A DNA stretch of 64,000 nt from Phalacrocorax aristotelis. Taxonomy: Eukaryota > Chordata > Aves > Suliformes > Phalacrocoracidae. Position 1 is the first letter of the stretch, and every line of letters starts with the position of its first letter. A program made the position numbers and the translations under genes. Shown piece after piece: positions 23,901-34,700 of this stretch. Under the pieces are notes generated by a model. That model searched no databases. It was not told the DNA's origin and was given only the letters and a program-made list of their open reading frames with translations. The stretch is from the NCBI RefSeq assembly GCF_949628215.1, contig NC_134278.1, positions 109,783,277-109,847,276 of the forward strand. Reading direction: 5' to 3'.

Positions 23901-26900
23901 TTATGGGGACAGCAGAAGTCTTTTTTTGTAAGAAGTGATGCTCAGTAATAGACGTGCTGGTACTGAAGTAAAAAAATAATTATTTCTAGGAAAAATAAGT
24001 AAAGCTTTTCTTACATTTTAAACATGCATTATACCCCTCAGCACAGAAACCATGTCTCTGTCCAGATATTGCCTTGGTCTGTTTGAGGTCATTAAGTTCT
24101 ATAACAAGGCAAACACTGCAAAATAATAAAACTCAAGCTTGTAACAACCAGTTGCAAAACAAACAAACAAAAAAATTGCAAGCATATGCATATCTCTTCA
24201 TACATATGTGTGAATAGGTGCAAAATAGAACACAGGTTGGGAGGAGGAGGTATCTAAATTAATACCGTGTGAGTATTTACACATGAATAATGCAAGAGAT
24301 TCAAATATCAAGCATTTAGGTTAAAATATTTCAGAAGGCAGGATACAAAACTAATACTATTGTATTAATTTCCACACACCTGATATTTGTACAGGCAAAG
24401 TACAAAAACTGCAGAGAAGAACGTAAATTTAATAGGGAACTTAAATCTGCATCCCAATGAAAAATAAAAAAAAATATTCCTGTTTCCAGAAGGATCAAGA
24501 TAAGATTTCAAATAATTACTCTTAGTCATCAGGTTCAGTAAGACAGTGCAAGAAATCGCCATTGTTGAATATTATGATACTGGTATGAAATATACTTTGG
24601 ACTTTGAAAAAGAAGGAGTATATCTGCAATTCCATTTCACTTAGAACATATTTTCCAACTCAAAGATTTTGCTTTCCACAGCTAAACTCATTGTCTTTGG
24701 CAGGAATACTCATACTTGATGAACCCACATCTGGACTGGACAGTTTTACTGCACATAACCTTGTGATAACATTATCCAGACTGGCCAGAGGAAACAGATT
24801 AGTTCTGCTTTCACTTCATCAACCCCGGTCAGATATCTTCCAACTGTTTGATTTGGTTCTTCTGATGACTTCTGGAGTCACTATCTATTCTGGAACAGCT
24901 AGAGACATGGTCCAGTATTTCACAGAACTAGGCTATCCCTGCCCAAGGTACAGCAATCCTGCAGATTTCTATGGTTAGTATCAAGCACTGCCATAAAAAA
25001 AGCTTACTGGAAATCATTCACTTTCATAAGTGTATCAGCTAACATTGATTTTTGTTGACCATAACTGTCTTAGAAATGCCTTATAACTAACTCAAACCAA
25101 TACTATAGTAAGTTCAGGTTTTAATAAGATCTTTATTTGTCAGTACAGGAAACGTAACAAAAACGACAGGTATGGACAAAATCAATTTTAAATAATCCTC
25201 CTTCTAACTCTGCCAGGTGTAGCGACTCTTCCACATGTTTAGCACACTTATTCCTATGTTCTGGCTGGCTGAAACTTTTACCCTCACTGAGAAAGACATG
25301 GATGAACTGATCAATTGCTCTCTGACTTCTGAATAAAGAAATGTGGGAAGCTAATTTCCCAGGGTGAGGAATAATACACACCCGGAACAGTAAATGGGAA
25401 AGAGGAATGCTGCCCAACAGCACATTGGAAGGGAAGAAAAAAGAAACCCAAACCAGCAATCCTTTTATTCCTCTTCTCGAAGAAAGTTAATTACATGGTT
25501 CCAAATCCATTCCTCTCCTGTTTTTCGCAACATGCAAAGGGAATCTGGCCCTGTTAATCTAATGGCAGTAGTCTCTTACCGCAGAGGTTGGTTCAGTTCC
25601 AGCCTCTAGGTCCTTGCACTCAAGTTGGCTAGGAAACCCTGTACAGACATCAACCTCAGTGCTCTGGGGTAACCTCTTCGACCGTGCCTATGTGGCAGGT
25701 GGTGTCAGCTTGTATCAGCTGTGCAGAGATAAACAGAAGTTAACCTCAATGTCAAGCCCTGCAAAAAGACCTTTGTCACCACCGTAGTTCAGAGCAGTTC
25801 TCAGCCAAGCACAGCCTCGAGGGAAGGCTTGCAGCACCCCCATATGGGAACGGAGAATACGAGGCAGTCCTGGGGAAACTTTGTAGCTACAGCCTGTGGT
25901 TACAGAGAAGCCTGGAGGGATGAGGAAGGGAGGTGGATGATCATTTAGCGGTAGGCACAGGGTCAGTACCCATAGGAAGAGAAGAGAAATATGGTAGCAG
26001 GAAGGTGGAAATGGGGCAGGATGGTAGAGGACGCCACAGCATGAAGGAGCACCTGATGGGAATGCACAGATGCTGGCTGTGTGTCTGACAGAGAAACAGG
26101 AGACCATGGCAGAAGGGAAGAGGTAGGGCAGGTTGCAACTCAATTCTGATAGACTCCTGCGGAAGAGTGGCTGAACAGAGATGATCAGCCCAGTGTAAGG
26201 AGTTACACAATGTGCAGCAATGGTTCTCCCAGAAAGCATCCGCAAAATGTCAGGTATTGTCACTCTACACTGAAGGTCAGTATTAGAAAATACTATTTAA
26301 AGTTTAGATTAAAAAAATAATTACGACATTAAGTTAAAAAAAAAAAAAGCTAAGTCAACTATTGTTGCTGCTACTATGTTGTTCTTGGATAATATTCTTC
26401 CTGGGCTTTCTCAGTATCAGCTAAAGGTTAAGGTCCTCTGTAAGATAAAGAAGAACATGATAACTATTATTTTGCAGATGGAGAAAAACCATGTGATTTA
26501 AATCAAAGTCACACAACAGATTGTAAATGCCTACATGCCAGGAAGGAAATTTAAACCATCTATTCTCAGCACCCCTCTCAAGCCACCATTAAATTTAGCA
26601 AAATCTCAAATGGTAGTTTACACTATTTTAATAAACTATTATGACATCCCTCAGTGATTCATTGAATGACTAGATAAGAAACATCTCCCATGACAAAATA
26701 CACATTAACAGTCTGTTCTTCTCTAATTACCTAAAGTAACTGATAAAGCTTTAACCGTAGCAGCTTAATGCACGCACACAGGTCATACTGTCTGTTCACA
26801 ATGAAATCTCTGATTCAAAACTCATCATAAAGTTATCACATCTGTAGCGCAAGGACTCATGTCAAATAATGTCTTGCAGTCGATTTGACCAGTATCGACA

Positions 26901-29900
26901 AACAGACTGCAGAAAAGGAGATGGAAAGCCGAAAAAGAGCAAATACTCTTGCCAACTTGTTCCTAGAAAAAGTCAAAGATTTTGATGATTTCTTATGGAA
27001 AGTTACTGAAGAGGACAATGCTGCAACCACGTTGAGCAAGCAAAGGTAAAGAGAAGTGTCATACAGCAGATCTGGAATAACAGCTACGGCCTGTGATAAT
27101 TTCAGGGTTTTTTCTCTGTTCTTTTGGGCAGGTCCCATTTAAATTCAGAAGATGCTATCAACATGCCTCACCAGTCAAGTGATCAGCTACCAGGAGTCTT
27201 AAAGCAGTTCACCATATTATTAAGGTAAACTTATCTCCAACACAGTTATGTGTCATGCCCTTTTGTATTTTAAAGCATAAGAAAGAAGCACAACTAAGTG
27301 CATGCTGAAAGTGCAGGGCTAGCACTAGGCCTGAGCAAGCCGTAGAGCAGAGGTATTGCTATACTGTCTCACCCCGGCCCCCCAAGCAGGACAGTGGCCA
27401 GATGTGCGGGCCCACCTTTCTGCCCCAGGGCTCCTTCCAGGCAGTCACCTCCAGCTCGCATCGCTGGGAGTCCATGGCTTTAAGCAGCAGCAGGAGCTTC
27501 CAGGCTCAGGAACATGCGCCCCAGTTTTCGGTACTGCCATCCTAACACCCATGCCAAAGAGTGGTGACTCAACCCTCAGCAAGCCCAGGCAGCCACGTGG
27601 TAGGTTCAGGAATCGCCAGCCTCACACCTCTGCCTCAAATTTGAAGCCAGGAGGCTTCACTGATTGTAGCCAGGACAGATAAGTATTCTAGCTGGGTCTC
27701 ACACTTGCGTGCTCAGAAGAATCATGATCAACTAGTTTAATACATGTAGAACATCACTATCAGTATCAGCTGTTGTTAGCATATGCCACAGGTCCTATAA
27801 CAGAGAGGTTTCTGTAACTGAAGTAATTGCTTCTGCATCTCCAAAAATCAGACCATCCCACCCCCATCACCTTCCTTCAAGCTTTCAGCATTTCAGACCT
27901 CAAATACCAGGCAGCTACAGACACTCAATAACTTTGTTTAGGTAAAATCCTTTACCGAAACCGGCAGCCCAGTTCCTGTCCTACTCAAAGTCAGCAAGTT
28001 CCACAAATTGATTTTAGCAGAGTGTTTGGGGCAACGTATCTGCTTAAAACTGGCATTAGTAAGTACTATACCTTATGGTCAATGTTGCTATTTTCCTAGT
28101 CGTCAAGTATCCAATGACTTCAGAGATCTTTCAACGTTATTAATTCATGGATTTGAGGCCCTTCTCATGTCATTATTAATCGGATTTTTGTACTATGGCC
28201 ATGAGAAAACCAGACTCTCTGTTCGTGACACAACTGCACTGTTGTACATGATAGGTGCGCTAGTCCCATTCACAGTGATTTTGGATGTTATTGCCAAATG
28301 TAAGTGTCAATTTTCTTGTAAATGTTATAAGCAATCAAAATCTGAAAATTCCTAAATCAATGAAAAAATCATACTTACTAATGCAACCCTAAGATGAAAT
28401 CAACCTCTTTGTTCCTACCCTGCAGGTCATTCGGAAAGAGCTATGCTTTATCATGACTTGGAAGATGGAATGTACTCTGTTAGCCCATACTATTTTGCTA
28501 AGGTAATTGATTTTGCAGCCAGGAAATACAAACAAACCAAAGCCTTATTGTGTAAATTACCACATTCCTATCAGACTTTGGGTTTTTGTGTCTGCCAGCT
28601 AAGGGTATTGTTCTTGCTTCCTTGGCATTAATGGATTAAACCTCACACTACTCAAGATCTGTTGCCATAAGTCACGGCTGACGTCCCACCCCAGAAAAGT
28701 CAAAGAACCACCTTTTACTGTGTTGTTTGGGCAGAATTTAAGAAATCGCACACTCAGATTTGAGGGTTTAAACAGTTTTACATACCTGCATATTTCATTT
28801 GCTGAAGCATCTCTGAAAGTTTGATTACATGTCTTGAACTGTAAAACAAAATATTCACATGAAATACTAAAGCAAAGGAAAACCAGAAATGACAAAACGC
28901 TAGCTGTGACATTTCCTGTAGTTGTTTGGCTCCCTGCTGGTCAGAGATAAAAAATTGTATTAAGTGCATAAGAGCCAGAGGTCCTGGAAATAAATTAGAA
29001 CTTTTAAAAAATTACATTCTCTTTTTCACAAGGGCTTAGAATAATCCCTTCTTTGTGATGTTGCCACTGTTAGATGAGTTCTGCCTGCCATGGCATCTGT
29101 AATTTAGGTTTCCATTTCTGCACAAGATTTTAAATGCTTATTAGTGGTTGCCAGAGAAAAATATTCTTTGCATTGTGTCACAAAGATTGCACATTATTCA
29201 TAGAGAAATCGATGTAATTTGTTACAACCTTAGTATTAGAGGATAGCAGCAACCCTCTTTGGAAGAAATAATCATAACACTCTCTATACATATCTTTAGA
29301 TATTTGAGAAAATCCTAAGCATGTTTTTGTTTCACAACGAGTTGACGGGTTACTAAGTGGACTGGCTGCCTTCGGGACAAAGCTGGGAAGTGACCAACAG
29401 CCAAATGAGTCTCAAATTTGATCTCACGCTAGGTTCAAGCAAATTTGGACAAAACGCACGGTTGCAGCGAGTCAGTAGCAGTATTACCATTATCAAGCAT
29501 ACCAGTTCTCAGGGAAAGTATCTCAAATTCTTAGAAGCTGCCAAAACTATTACAAAACAAAGTATCTAATCAGTAACAAGAATCTCTCGTTTTAACAATT
29601 AGTTATAGGAATTATCACAACTCGAGAAAAAATGAGTGAGGATTTCAATTTTTGTTGTGGATTGTTTTTGCAAGTCACTGACCACACCTAACAGGGAGAT
29701 GATTGCATTCTAAGGGAGTATTTCCCGTAGTTTTTGTAAACAGTCTACACACACGTTGAGGTGCATCTCAGAAGGTTTTGTGATTGTCATTTGACTTCTT
29801 TTTCTCTCTCTTTCCTCCACTTGCCCCCCACCCCGATCAGATTTTGGGGGAGCTCCCAGAGCACTGTGCTTTTGTTATAATTTATGGGGTTCCCATCTAC

Positions 29901-31437
29901 TGGCTGGCAAACCTCATTCCTGAACCAGAGCACTTCCTGCTGAACTTCCTCTCGGTGTGGCTGGCTGTATACAGTGCCCGCGCCATGGCACTTTGGATGG
30001 CAGCACTGCTGCCGACATTACAGCTCTCAGCTTTCTTCAGCAACGTCCTTTTCACATCATTCTACCTGAGCGGCGGATTTGTGATAAGCCTGGAAAACCT
30101 CTGGACAGGTAAGACAAAGCTCCCACCATCCCTCCAAACTGAAACATCGATGGTTTTCATTAGTGACCGGCTGTTGTGAGGCTGAATGTGTCCCGCGCAG
30201 GAAAACTCAGCTTTATTCTTACCTTTGCAATTATCTGCTTGGGTGGTGATGGTGGCGTCAGATCGTTAATATTACATCAATTTCTCCATCCGAAAATGAG
30301 GTAACAATAAGTTTGGGTCAAGAAAACACTAGTGAAAGGCTTCATTCTTACACGGTTCCTAAATTTTTCAGTAAAAAGAATTATATCCAGCAGATGAAGA
30401 TTTAGCTCCTGTGAGACTTAGTTGACAGTAGCAGTTTGATGGATATAGATATCAGGTCTCTCCTAATTTTCCATCTCCATGTAATAATATAAAGTATACC
30501 TGCCATTTTATCCAATAATAAACTGTTACATGTTTACAGCTTCTTGTTGTCAAGAAATTAGACAAACCTGCTGCATTTGGCAGCAGCATAGCAGTTTTTG
30601 TGGTCTCAAGGAAGTTTCACGTATGCATATCAATTTCTTTCTTTCTGCCATTTTTTGTTTTTTTCAGTTCCATTTTGGGTTTCTAAAATCTCTTTTCTCA
30701 GATGGAATTTTCAAGGCATGATGCAAATTCAGTTCACTGACCTCACGTACGAAATGACTGTTGGAAACACTACATTTCAAATACCAGGGAAACTTGTAAG
30801 TCAGTGGTACAAATTGTCACAACCGTTTGATATCTAATTAGGATGCTGTTTATGTGCCTATCATATTTAAGTAGATGCTGTAGGCCTCAGATTTGGCAAG
30901 CACTAAATCAATATGTGAAGTCATGTTACACTTGGTCTATTTTAAAATTTGCCTCTGCGGACATCCGTATAGCAGCCACTCCTTTTATCCCTTTCTTTTC
31001 GGTGGAAGAGAAAAAAGGGAGGTGGTGGGGGGGAAAGAATAAAGGGCAACTATTTTCTACGCACGCCCCAGCTACGGGCTTGCTGAAATTGTTCGGAAGC
31101 TGAACTGCGCTCTGCAATTCGGCGGCCCCGAGGCACAGCGCGGCTGCAACCAGCTCCCGAAGCACTCCGAAAGTCACATCCAGCCGGAGACCGAGGGAAA
31201 AGGCAGCAGGAGCCGGGGAAGCTCACACGTGAAACACTTCACGGATGCAGCATGAGAATTTTGTGCCCGTTCCTAATTTTGCATTATTTGTGGTTCCAGG
31301 TCATCCAGGCCCTGGACCTGGACTCCCACCCCCTCTACGTCAGCTATCTCGTCCTCGCGGGCATCGTTTGCAGTTTCCTGCTCTTATACTACCTGTCCCT
31401 GCGGTTCATCAAGCAGAAATCAAACCAAGACTGGTAA
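17834..31437 (+). CDS. ABCG8: ABCG8, sterol half-transporter (complete, 13 coding exons)
   Basis: ABC half-transporter that pairs with ABCG5 for sterol efflux. Exons: 17834-17905, 19237-19341, 20105-20261, 22200-22438, 22854-22986, 24704-24973, 26880-27045, 27132-27224, 28100-28299, 28426-28502, 29841-30108, 30668-30795, 31300-31437. Total 2046 bp, 681 residues plus TAA (human 673). All introns are GT-AG and the phases close. Seen: Walker A GSTAGGKT (residues 109-116), Q-loop HVRQ, signature VSGGE (217-221), Walker B ILILDE (237-242), H-loop His274, six hydrophobic helices from exon 9 to exon 13, an NTT sequon in exon 12, and the C-terminus KQKSNQDW. The Walker A lysine is notable because the human protein has Arg there. 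Head-to-head with ABCG5, so probably co-regulated. Candidate polyadenylation signals are ATTAAA at 32267 and AATAAA at 32366, both unproven. The introns hold only simple repeats and unassigned sequence. Confidence 0.97.
19237..19341 (+). CDS. ABCG8: ABCG8 coding exon 2
   Basis: 105 bp, phase 0 at both ends. Encodes [18 protein letters not shown] and LEVKELNYQ. Acceptor ttccag at 19236; a second in-frame AG 12 nt downstream (cccag, ending 19248) could also be used. Confidence 0.93.
20105..20261 (+). CDS. ABCG8: ABCG8 coding exon 3
   Basis: 157 bp. Encodes [20 protein letters not shown] through [10 protein letters not shown] plus one base of the next codon, the first half of Walker A. Donor CTG|gtaaga. 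Confidence 0.97.
22200..22438 (+). CDS. ABCG8: ABCG8 coding exon 4 (Walker A, Q-loop)
   Basis: 239 bp. Encodes [19 protein letters not shown], the Q-loop [19 protein letters not shown] and the segment to DSQRKKR. The AAG Lys codon of Walker A is read directly after the acceptor ttctag. Confidence 0.97.
22854..22986 (+). CDS. ABCG8: ABCG8 coding exon 5 (ABC signature)
   Basis: 133 bp. Encodes [20 protein letters not shown] and the signature [20 protein letters not shown]. Acceptor ccccag, donor CGG|gtgagc. Confidence 0.97.
23759..23787 (+). repeat. (TATC)n microsatellite
   Basis: Five tandem TATC units followed by TATATATC in ABCG8 intron 5. Confidence 0.9.
24704..24973 (+). CDS. ABCG8: ABCG8 coding exon 6 (Walker B, H-loop)
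   Basis: 270 bp. Encodes [32 protein letters not shown] and [13 protein letters not shown]: Walker B with Glu242, D-loop, His274 and the end of the nucleotide-binding domain. Confidence 0.98.
26880..27045 (+). CDS. ABCG8: ABCG8 coding exon 7
   Basis: 166 bp. Encodes [20 protein letters not shown] and [15 protein letters not shown], the linker after the nucleotide-binding domain. Acceptor ttgcag, donor AAG|gtaaag. Confidence 0.95.
27132..27224 (+). CDS. ABCG8: ABCG8 coding exon 8
   Basis: 93 bp. Encodes [20 protein letters not shown] and [11 protein letters not shown], the variable linker leading into the connecting helix. Follows an 86-bp intron. Donor AAG|gtaaac. Confidence 0.93.
28100..28299 (+). 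CDS. ABCG8: ABCG8 coding exon 9 (TM1-TM2)
   Basis: 200 bp. Encodes [22 protein letters not shown]1, and [17 protein letters not shown] of TM2. Acceptor ttcctag, donor AAT|gtaagt. Confidence 0.97.
28426..28502 (+). CDS. ABCG8: ABCG8 coding exon 10
   Basis: 77 bp. Encodes [20 protein letters not shown] and PYYFAK. Acceptor ctgcag, donor AAG|gtaatt. Separated from exon 9 by only 126 bp. Confidence 0.97.
29841..30108 (+). CDS. ABCG8: ABCG8 coding exon 11 (TM3-TM5)
   Basis: 268 bp. Encodes [22 protein letters not shown]4 and [16 protein letters not shown]. Acceptor gatcag, donor CAG|gtaaga. Confidence 0.98.
30668..30795 (+). CDS. ABCG8: ABCG8 coding exon 12
   Basis: 128 bp. Encodes [20 protein letters not shown] and [13 protein letters not shown], the extracellular loop with an NTT glycosylation sequon. 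Acceptor tttcag, donor CTT|gtaagt. Confidence 0.96.
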
Positions 31438-31740
31438 CGGCACAGCACGCAGAGGAGGCAGCCCGTCCCAGCCTCGCTCGCAGGCGGAGCGCAGGGCCAG
31501 GCTTTGGGTGCCCCCCGCAGCCGCCCGGGGGGAGCCGGTACCCGCCCGGCTCGCCACGGGATGGCAGCAGAACACCGGCAGTCGGTGGTGCTCCGCGCCG
31601 CCGCACCGCCTGCCGCACCCGCGGCCGGGGCCTGGCGGGGCCCCGCTGCTTGCTGGGGTGCTTGACCTGCAGCTTTTCCAGGTGACGAGACGCCCGTGAG
31701 TTCCCCGCTCCTCGAAACGTTCTGAGCCGCTCATTTGAAG
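31060..31740. other. CpG-dense patch spanning ABCG8 exon 13 and 3' flank
   Basis: Dense CG dinucleotides and high G+C, with runs such as GCCGCCCGGGGGGAGCCGGT, against an AT-rich background on both sides. It spans the end of intron 12, exon 13 and about 300 bp of 3' sequence. It looks like an intragenic or 3' CpG island. No reading frame in it is recognised apart from exon 13. Confidence 0.7.
31300..31437 (+). CDS. ABCG8: ABCG8 coding exon 13 (TM6, C-terminus)
   Basis: 138 bp including TAA at 31435-31437. Encodes [20 protein letters not shown], a hydrophobic TM6 and [12 protein letters not shown]. The exon is markedly more GC-rich than the other exons and lies within a CpG-dense patch. Confidence 0.97.
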   Translation, partial: VIQALDLDSHPLYVSYLVLAGIVCSFLLLYYLSLRFIKQKSNQDW

Positions 31741-34700
31741 GGACCCATCCGCTTAAGTGAGAGCTGGTGCTTTAGTCCGTAATGTTTGGACGTACGGTGA
31801 TCACCTACTTAATTCGGAGGGCGCAGAGAGAAGCGGGATCCGCACACACAAAACACCACTTTCTGTAGCATGGATCACGTTCAGCACTCGTAAGAACAGC
31901 ACACAGGGAAAAAAACACAGATTTCACTGACGCTTCAGGAGAACACGCGAGGATGGAAAACACATGTATTAACGATTCTGCATTGTTTCTACTTGTTCAT
32001 GTGTTTTAAGGCGCTGCCTCTGTGCTCCGGTGAGATGCTGTGGATACCCAAAATGGGTATTTTCTTTCTCACTGTACAAATTATTTCTTGTAACAGATCA
32101 TTTTATTTCACCTTCCTGGATTTATTTCTACAGTATAAATACATACCGATTGACTGTTATTAATCACATCTTTCTCCATGGCAATACAAGTCACAGCAAT
32201 TTACCAAGTTCGGTTCCTAAAATTCTCAGGTAGAAAATACCTGAGAAAAAACCTGCCCCTCCAGTAATTAAAAAATCTAGTAGCACAATCTGCGAAATGC
32301 TTGTAATTCTGACTAGGTGCACACTCAGCCGTAAGTCAGAAATGCTCAGAAAATGAATAACAGTAAATAAATGGCTGTAATTCACACACAGTCACAGTAA
32401 GTGCACGTGCAAATTAGGATACAGTTGTTGCAAGCATTTATAAGATTAGCTTGCTTGATTTTAAATGTTTGGATGCACATCTCTGCTTATATACAGAGAC
32501 CCAAAGCACATCGTCTACTTTCATTTACATGTTGCACACAGTGGAAAACTCCCAGCGTACTCAGCTATAATGCCCCAGGTACTGTTACCTTAAAAAAAAA
32601 AAAAAAAAAAAAGGAAAAGAAAGAGGGGGATTAAGAAAGAACAAACATCAATATTTTATTATTCTATTTGGCAGTTAGGGCTGCCACATTACTTCCCACG
32701 GGTTCCACATGGTAATAAATGCCCAGGAAACCCTACTCCAAAGATGTTAAGCAGGTCTGATAAAATAACAGCTTCAGCCCCAGGCAGCAGTAGGAATCCA
32801 AAACACTCCAAGGTTTTTCTAAGGTGAATTCTGCCATTTCTTTCTGGTTCTGCTGCATTTGATTACAAAAAAAAAAACCAAAACCCAACAAAAAAAAAAA
32901 AAAACATCAAAAACTTCCCGCTTGATCTGATCCTAGTGCCATTTTGAAATTATCAGATTTTCATTGCCTTTTAATGGCAAAGCCAATTCTTTCAGTCCAA
33001 TTCAGCATCATTAAATTGTCAGAATAGCAGCTTCCTGTTTGATTCTTAATTATTCCTTTTTATTATATTTAAGACACTTAATTTTTTTGAAGTGGTTTAC
33101 TCTTCTTTGTAATGATCTGTTGTGATTAGAATCTCTTTTATATTACACTGAAGTTTTAAGGGTATATATTGGTACTTCTAGTCTAAACCTCTATTTTCAA
33201 AGTATTTAGAGGATTAAATTCTAGGCTGACTCTCTGTTGTGAATTCACTTTGATGTTTAATAAAAAAAAAAGGAGAGACACAATGGGAGAAATTAAAGAC
33301 GTAAGGGACAGCTCTGAATTTTAGGGGCATATTGTCATGCACGGAAATCTTCAGGCATCTAGATAAGAACATACCGTAGCCTTAACTTTGAATTTCCTTC
33401 CTTTTGTGAAATTAGTCAGGCTGCTGACATTACTTAAACAGCCTTTTTCAATTTAAAATTCCACCCTCTTAACATTATGCAGCAGGACCAAGCAGTGTGA
33501 GTGTTTCAGAGGTGGTGTTATGACAAGGGTAGATGTATACATAATGGGGACTCGAGCGGGGAGCCTAGGAACAGCCATCGTATGCAGTGTAGGAAGAGCT
33601 ATCATAGGATGTGGCCAGGCCTGTGTTTACACAGAAAAAGCTCATATTCTATATACTACAATTACATTAGCACATTGCCTATGATCATATCTTGTTTTCT
33701 TGATGCCTAGAGATGGGGAATATAGGCTGTGATTATTGTTACAGGCTTTAGCAATAAGAAGATAGGAGCCTTGAAATACCAGCAATTAGTGTTCACGCCT
33801 AACAATAGCGTGCCATGGGGCTGTGTACAGGGAAGAGTGGGCGGATGACACGCAAGCTGCCCTGCTCGCACTACCACAAGTTGGAAAATAGCACAAGTTT
33901 ATGGGGAATTATGCACCTCTCAGCCAGAGAAAGCCACGCTGCACGCTTTGGCCTCTACCTTTGTGTCCTGCTTCGTGCTAGTTGTGTGCAGAAAAGGTTT
34001 CACGCTTCCACAGCGGAGCTGCTGCTGCAAAAACAAGTGGCTGGCAAGGGAACAGAAATCTTCCTGAGACTTCCAACCAAGGCTAAAAGTCGTAATTTCA
34101 TTTCAGCACAGCTTTGCTTTCCACGTTTCAGAGTAGCCATTGCTCTTCCTTCGACACCCCTGTGCCAGCAGCTGCTGGCTGTCCCTCCTGCCTGCACTCC
34201 CTGTATCAGTATAACCAAAGTGGCAGCACTCCGTAACAAACTGAACGCAGAGACTAAAGATCACAAGCGAGACACTGCACAAAACTCATCGCACTGTCTG
34301 TTCTGCACACGACAACGATTAGTTTGCTACAGACTTAAGCGCTGTGGTAAGGCAGATCTGCCATTCCAGCAGAGCACTGCCCGCCAGCCCGACAACACCA
34401 CCTTCCTAAGGGTTCACCCGCTGCCACCTCTGCTCTCCTGTATCCTCCCCGGCCAGGTTTGGAGAAGATCTCCTCAGCTGTAAGCCATGGTCCCTGTGAC
34501 TGCAGGCAACCAAGTCGGTGCAAAACTGGTTTTGAAATGGCACCGTGTTTAACCAGTCACAGAGTTTCCAGGTTGTTCTGCCCAGTGGCTGTCTGCACTG
34601 CCTGGTGTGTGACCTAATGGCAACAGGCTACGGGGCTTCAGTCTGCACACACATCGCATCTGGGAATGGGAACATCAAATACAAGCAACAACGATATTTG

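Noticed and set aside
25715..26263. 182-residue minus-strand open frame in ABCG8 intron 6
   Set aside because: It has no recognised family, no splice context and a Pro/Ser/Cys-rich composition typical of a chance frame.
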